A stretch of 64,000 nt of DNA from the NCBI RefSeq assembly GCF_023278565.1, contig NC_064677.1, forward strand, positions 2,728,001 to 2,792,000, read 5' to 3'. The notes beneath the pieces are model-generated. The model was not told the origin of the DNA. It did not search any database and saw only the letters and a list, made by a program, of their open reading frames with translations. How positions within the stretch are numbered: the first letter of the stretch is position 1; each line of letters opens with the position of its first letter. The DNA is from Colletotrichum lupini (taxonomy: Eukaryota > Ascomycota > Sordariomycetes > Glomerellales > Glomerellaceae). Position numbers and translations under genes: made by a program. Positions 58,922-64,000 of the stretch are shown piece after piece.

Positions 58922-60179
58922 ATGGGGACTACGGCCCTGGATTCAGTCAAGGATATAACCTCGGGAGCTGCAGGAGGTATAGCGCAAGTTCTAATAGGTA
59001 TGTAACTCGCCGTAATGAGTCTTGCATCTTGTAGGAATGGACTTGGCTTACACTGTCTTGCATAGGCCAACCTTTCGGTAAACCGACCCCTCTACACTTC
59101 TACCCGTCAAAAGCCTCTTGAAACGCCATGAGGCTGTGGTATAAGTTCAGTTACTTACCAAAGACTCTCAGACCTCGTAAAAGTGCGCCTTCAAACCCAA
59201 GGCGGAGGAGGAAATGCCCTAGGTCTGGTCCGCAGCATCTGGACTAAAGAAGGGCCTTTGGCTTTTTACAAGGTCAGCTTTGACTAATTGTAGTCTATGA
59301 AATCGGTAGTTGACACTTAAATCCAGGGAACTCTAGCTCCGTTGCTAGGTGTAGGTGCTTGTGTAAGTTGTATAACCGCATTCAGGGAACGTGCTTCAGC
59401 CTGACCATACCAAACATTGAATAGGTCAGCATACAATTCGGCGCCTTTCAACTCTTCCGCCGGCGACTCGAAGAGTATCGTGAAATCTACCCAACCGACG
59501 CTAAAACGAACAGCAAATCACTCTCCCTATCTGACTTCTACCTCGTGGGAGGAGCCGCGGGCCTGACCAACAGCATCATATCCGGACCAATCGAACATGT
59601 CCGAATCAGGCTCCAGACTCAGCCAAACGGCGCAGCCCGTCTATACTCTGGGCCCTGGGACTGCGTGCGCAAGATCACGCAGCACTCCGGTATCAAGGGC
59701 CTGTACCGTGGGCAGGTCGTCACACTTTACAGAGAGTTCCACGGGTACGGCATCTGGTTTGCCGCGTATGAGGGATTTCTCAGTATGGCGATGGCGTGGG
59801 AAGGCGTCAAGGACAGAAGAGAACTAGCTAGCTGGAAGATTGCCGTCTGTGGAGGTCTTGCGGGCGAGGCGCTGTGGCTGGGGAGTCATCCGCTCGATGT
59901 GATCAAGAGTAAGATGCAGAGCGACGGGTTTGGGAGAGGCCAGAAGTACTTGACTATGCGTGACGCTTTCCGCCAGACTTGGAGAGAGGGTCGGTTTCGA
60001 GGACTATTTCGAGGACTTGTTCCAGCGTTGCTGAGGGCGATGCCTGTGTCTGCTGGGACTTTTGCAACGTAAGTGTTCTTGACCAGTTCATCATTCCGTT
60101 ACTGCCAGTCCTATACACGCTTCGGCATTGGCTAACACACACTTGCAGGGCTGAGCTTGTAAGAGGGGCTCTCAGTTGA
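58922..60179 (+). CDS. Ymc1-type mitochondrial carrier in the proline cluster
   Basis: 299 residues in six exons: 58922-58997, 59066-59077 (12 nt), 59172-59272, 59327-59362 (36 nt), 59425-60068 and 60149-60179. It is a SLC25 carrier with three repeats and signatures GQPFDLVKVRLQ, SGPIEHVRIRLQ and SHPLDVIKSKMQ. Overall it resembles yeast Ymc1/Ymc2, including GAAGGIAQVLIGQPFD and LAPLLGVGACVSIQFG. The helix-4 contact point reads YREFHGYG (Arg178-Glu179); Arg-Asp/Glu here is the pattern of amino-acid carriers. Set between P5C dehydrogenase and proline dehydrogenase, it is a candidate transporter for proline, P5C or glutamate. The substrate is inference. The micro-exon completes the first signature, and all phases close exactly. 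Confidence 0.92.
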
Positions 60180-60699
60180 AACTCCATGATATAGAGACGA
60201 TCCATGTGATAGATATACAGTAGATCAAATCTCATAAAATCAGGCCTTGAATAAGTTTCATGTGTTCTTTTTCTTCCATGACTTGAGAAATTATTCACTG
60301 TCTCCAGACTTTTGTATAAGTCCGCTGCCCTTCGAAACGTTGGCTATATTATCATCCCGCACTCTAGATGGACTGTCCAGTCAGGAAATGACCTTAACCG
60401 TTGCGTACCAATCCCTCAAAATCAGTTATTCTTCTGATTGTTGTTAATAGAGAGATATTATCCCACAGCGCGTTACGCTTGCCGAAGGCTGCACTGGGAA
60501 GCGATTGGAATATGTCGCATTGCCGGTGGCACAGTGCCCGAAATCGGCTACGGTACACATGTCCGTCCGACGGTATCATGAGGGGTTGCCGCATCTAGAT
60601 GTAGGATACCGAAGGTATTCAAATAGGCTCGCCCTACAATTTCTATCGCATAGTATCGAGTGAACCAAATTTCGCCGGATGCGACCCCAGTAGCGAACA
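60180..60699. promoter_or_regulatory. Proline dehydrogenase promoter
   Basis: 520 bp from the carrier stop to the PRODH ATG. TTGCCG occurs at 60479-60484, 60520-60525 and 60586-60591. Confidence 0.55.
60526..60548. promoter_or_regulatory. PRODH copy of the shared cluster element
   Basis: GTGGCACAGTGCCCGAAATC followed by GGC, about 150 bp before the PRODH ATG and directly preceded by TTGCCG. It aligns with 58659-58682. Confidence 0.55.
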
Positions 60700-62179
60700 A
60701 TGTCTCTGTCAAACCCTCACAGCCAGCGGCTCGCAGCTCTTCTAAGCCGGCGACATCCAGCTGTTCACTATGCCAACAATGCGTCTCTTACACGTTTCCA
60801 GTCGCGATACGCATCCACCACTTCAGGGAACCCAGAAACATTGCCACCACACTCCAAGCTGCCCTTGAAGATTCTCTTGCGGTCCCTGTTGGTGGCGACC
60901 ATTTCTTCCCACCGGATCTTGCTGGGCCCGTCTCTGGCTATTTTGAAATTCCTAAACGACTCGCACCGAACCTGGGTCTTTGACGTGCAAAGGAATCCTT
61001 TATTGCACGCTATACTAAAGAAGACCATGTACAACCACTTCTGCGCCGGCGAGAACCGACACGAGGTGACGTCGACGATTGCGGAGATCAAGCGCATGGG
61101 GTTTCGGGGAGCCATCCTCACGTACGCTCGCGAGATTGTGGTCGACAACACGACAGAAGAAGAGAGTGGTCGGGGGTTGAAGGAGATGGATTCCGCTTCA
61201 GTAATCGAGTCAGATGCTGGGATCGACGCCTGGCGTGAGGGTGTCTTGGAAACGGCGGATATGCTCAGTGAAGGAGATATCTTGGCTCTCAAGTAGGCGC
61301 CCCCGAACACATCAATATGCATTCTCGTGATTTGCTGACTTTCTCCTTAGACTGACTGGTGCCGGTGCCGCCGTTTCAGAGGCGCTCACTTCGAGGAAGC
61401 CCCTGCCAGCGCAGATGGAGTCAGCTCTCGCAGACGTATGCTCTCGCGCGGTGGAGCGTGGAGCACGCATCTTCATGGACGCCGAACAGATTCCAGTACA
61501 GCCCGGAATCGACGCAGTAGCAATAGACCTCATGCGCCGCTTCAACACGAAAGAAAGAGGCGCCGTCGTCTTCAACACCTACCAAGCCTATCTCAAGAGC
61601 ACACCGGATACCCTGGCTCAGCACGTGGCGCTAGCTCACAAGGACAACTTTGTCCTCGGTATCAAACTGGTGCGCGGAGCTTATATCAGCTCAGAGCCAA
61701 GGCACATGATCAATGATACCAAGCAAGCAACCGACGACTCGTATGACTCTATTGCACGGGAGCTCTTGTCACAAGGTTACAGAGACTATGGCGTGCCGGG
61801 CGGGAAGTCATTCCCGGGCATCGAGTTGTTCCTTGCAACGCACAACAAGGACAGCGTCCTAAAGGCCAACGAGCTTCAGCAAACTCGCGCCAAGGAAGGG
61901 AAGGCCTTGATCAAGATTCAGTATGGGCAGCTTCTGGGCATGGCCGACGAAGTCAGCTTCAGTCTGCTCCAGCTTGCAGACCAGGGAGTCGATGCAAAGG
62001 GATCGGAAAGTGATGCCCCTATAGAGGTCTACAAGTGCTTGAGCTGGGGCTCTCTTGGTGATTGTACGTCGTATCTCTTGCGGCGGGCGGTCGAGAACCT
62101 GGATGCGGTATCCCGCACAAAGTCGGAGTTCACTGCGTTGAAGAACGAGTTATGGAGGAGGCTTACATCTTCCAATTGA
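60700..62179 (+). CDS. prnD: Proline dehydrogenase (proline oxidase)
   Basis: 473 residues in two exons: 60700-61292 and 61351-62179. It is an FAD enzyme of the mitochondrial inner membrane (yeast Put1) that oxidises proline to P5C and passes electrons to the respiratory chain. The N-terminus is Arg/Ser-rich and acid-poor, as for import. The TIM-barrel motifs are LTGAGAAVSEAL, FMDAEQIPVQPGIDAVAIDL, FNTYQAYLKSTPDTL, KLVRGAYISSEP, LFLATHNKDSV, QLLGMADEVSFSL and the C-terminal SWGSLGDCTSYLLRRAVENL. The donor AA|GTAGGC and acceptor CTTAG|A keep phase to read LALKLTGAG. Length agrees with fungal orthologues. Its product is the substrate of the neighbouring P5C dehydrogenase. Confidence 0.97.
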
Positions 62180-62644
62180 TCATAGCAGGGAAGATAGAGA
62201 TATCAAAGTCGCTCCATCGCACTCTTATCATCGTGAGGTTGACTAGGAGAGCCCATCGCTCTCTCAGTGTAAGTGAGAGATTGGTGAAGATGAGAATCAA
62301 GGGGGAAGAAAGGCAACATTTGGACTACGTAAATAAAGTAGTGGTCGGTGCTTTGACCAGGGAACCTCACCCCCCGGCTGGAGAGCTCTCATTACCCGTA
62401 CTTTATCCGAAAGAATGACAGAATGGAACCGAAGCTCCCTCTAAACGAGGGGCTCTCTCCACAGCCTGGAAGAGGTACCTGACCTGCCACAAAGCCCCAC
62501 CATCTCAACTCCCAAAGCCACCGCGCAAGCTACAAAACGACATCGTCACATCTCACCCAGCGCCCTCACCTCACTCACCCTCCTACCACCCCACTCCCTT
62601 CCGAAAGTCGACACCTAGACGGCATTCCCGACAACCCACCCAAC
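62180..62644. other. Intergenic, GET4 upstream region
   Basis: 465 bp. The right half is CA/CT-rich and looks like the GET4 leader. No gene seen. Confidence 0.5.
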
Positions 62645-63729
62645 ATGGCAGCCAAAGGAGACAAGATTGAAAAGATCATCACGCGGCTCCAGGCCCGCAT
62701 CGGCGAGGGCCAGTTCTACGAGGCCCAGCAGCAGACCCGCGTCGTCGCCGCCCGCTACATCAAGGCCGCGAACTGGCCAGCCGCCATCGATATTCTCTAC
62801 AATGTCGCACAGTCCCTACTGAAAGCCGAACAGGGCGGCAGCGGCGGCGACCTGGCCGTCATGCTCGTCGACGTCTTCAAGCAGGCCGAGCTCAAGCCCG
62901 ACGCCGCCAACAAGGGCAAGCTGCTCACCCTCCTGCGCCTGTTCGCCGCCCAGGAGCCCACGAGGAAGAAGTTTATCGGGGAGATTATTGCGTGAGTACC
63001 ATGGATCTATTCTTCATGGGGCAGTACATCGGGGGGGTAGAAATACGATTAGTTGTTTCTAACTACTAGGGCTATAGATGGTCATCAAAGTTCGGCGAGT
63101 ACCCTGCCGGCGATACCGACCTCCACCATGTCGCCGGATCCCTCTACGCCGAAGAACACGACGCCTACGAGGCGGAACGACACCTGGTGCTAGGAACAAA
63201 GGACTCAGCCGAGGTGCTTGCAAAGATGGAATACGTCTGGTACAAGGAGGACGACTCGCACACGGCGCCACTCTACGCCGCCCGCGCCATCTTCCCCTAC
63301 CTCCTCGTCGGCAACGTCCGCGCCGCAAACACCTGCTACCGCCTCTTCGCCTCCTCCCTCAGCGATGACAACAAGGGCCTCGGCGTCCAGGACGTCAGCA
63401 GCAATAGCGCCGACCTGCGCATCTTCCCCGGCTTGCCCCTCCTCAACTTCCTCGGCCTGCTCCTGCTGGCGATCCAGCGCGGCGCCCCGGACGCCTACAA
63501 GCAGCTCCTGGCAAAGTACTCGTCCAACATTTCCGAGGTCAGCGCGTGGAGCGAGGCGCTCGAGATTATTGCCGAAATGTACTTTGGCATCTCGCGCCCA
63601 AGGCAGAGCAATCCGCTCATGGACATGATGGGCAGCCTGTTTGGTGGCGCCGGTGGTGGTGGCGCCCCTCAGCAGAGACGTCCCGCAACAAGACGGGTGG
63701 AGGCACCCGCGGCTGAGGGCTTGGATTAG
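62645..63729 (+). CDS. GET4: Get4, GET-pathway adaptor
   Basis: 332 residues in two exons: 62645-62991 and 63078-63729. It is an all-helical TPR-like repeat protein. Landmarks are KIEKIITRLQARIGEGQFYE, EAQQQTRVVAARY, KFIGEIIAWSSKFGEYPAGD, LHHVAGSLYAEEHDAYEAER and YLLVGNVRAANTCY. With Get5, Get4 passes tail-anchored proteins from Sgt2 to Get3 for insertion into the ER. The C-terminus is Gly-rich (MMGSLFGGAGGGG) with an Arg/Ala tail. The spliced junction (GC|A then TGG) matches the family's AWSSKFGEYP exactly. Sec22, a tail-anchored protein in this window, is a typical client class. Confidence 0.95.
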
Positions 63730-63866
63730 ATGAAAAGGGTTTCCGTCGATTCGGCGTAGATGCCCACCGTGCGTAAGAGCGCGCTTCGTAATGAACCAGA
63801 CGTTGAAAACATGTGTCGTCGAGGTAACGACCAGGATATCCAGATGGGAAACGCTGGGCATCGTGT

Positions 63867-64000
63867 TCAGAAGCCACGGGGCAGCTCCGGCTCGGCCTCG
63901 TACATCCAATTGTCGTCGGCGAGAGCCGAGACTTTGGCTCGTAAACTGGCTTTGACGGCTTCGAGGAGCTCTATTTCGTACAGGAGCCGGTTAGAAACCC
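63867..64000 (-). CDS. C-terminal fragment of an unidentified protein
   Basis: An open frame enters from the right edge and ends at TGA 63869-63867, giving 44 residues. It reads NRLLYEIELLEAVKASLRAK then VSALADDNWMYEAEPELPRG and a final Phe. The amphipathic heptad-like helix and the acidic end look like a genuine coding C-terminus. It converges with GET4, 137 bp between stops. The 5' part is outside the window and I do not recognise the family. Confidence 0.55.
   Translation of the reverse strand, partial: VSNRLLYEIELLEAVKASLRAKVSALADDNWMYEAEPELPRGF

Overview
The window is nuclear DNA of a filamentous ascomycete, most likely a Sordariomycete. The evidence is short spliceosomal introns (about 55-250 nt) with GTRNGT donors and CTRAY branch points, monocistronic genes on both strands, pyrimidine/CA-rich leaders, and proteins that closely match Pezizomycotina families (Trs120, a fused PabA-PabB enzyme, Mso1, a CLPTM1 homologue, a Zn2Cys6 regulator). 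Dispersed CCTTA repeats between genes also fit. I could not assign a genus. Exon boundaries below were read from the sequence and checked for phase. Length arithmetic closes on whole codons for every spliced gene.

Layout. 1-10 kb: Gyp7-type Rab GAP (-), Mso1 (-), Mak16 (-), and the mitochondrial tRNA-modification GTPase Mss1 (+). 10-18 kb is gene-poor: a strong-promoter small gene for a 65-residue tandem-repeat peptide (-), a 3.3 kb empty stretch, and an F-box-like protein (+). 18-33 kb: ER glucosidase I (-), Trs120 (+), PABA/ADC synthase (+), Vps55 (-), proteasome alpha-6 (+), LOG-type phosphoribohydrolase (-). 35-50 kb: CLPTM1 homologue (+), an unknown CXXC protein ending in a CaaX box (+), Sec22 (-), an ASXH/DEUBAD protein (+), Elp5 (+), a U4/U6.U5 27K-like protein (+), an SDR-fold protein with lost catalytic residues (-). 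52-53 kb: phosphoserine aminotransferase (+). 54-62 kb: a proline-catabolism cluster. 62.6-64 kb: Get4 (+) and the 3' end of an unidentified gene (-).

Most of the window is housekeeping, with several membrane-traffic genes (Gyp7, Mso1, Trs120, Vps55, Sec22, Get4) that need not be linked functionally. The functional unit is the proline cluster: Zn2Cys6 regulator, P5C dehydrogenase, an Ymc1-type mitochondrial carrier and proline dehydrogenase. P5C dehydrogenase and the carrier share a 412 bp divergent promoter holding a perfect CGG-N10-CCG site. A second element in it recurs almost unchanged in front of proline dehydrogenase. The carrier has the Arg-Glu contact-point motif typical of amino-acid carriers, which makes it a candidate route for proline or P5C/glutamate across the inner mitochondrial membrane.

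Other points worth checking are the tandem-repeat peptide, the degenerate SDR, a 12-nt micro-exon in the carrier, a GC-AG intron in TRS120, a frame-preserving intron in SEC22, an RDEL terminus on glucosidase I, and a G-tract-filled intron in VPS55.
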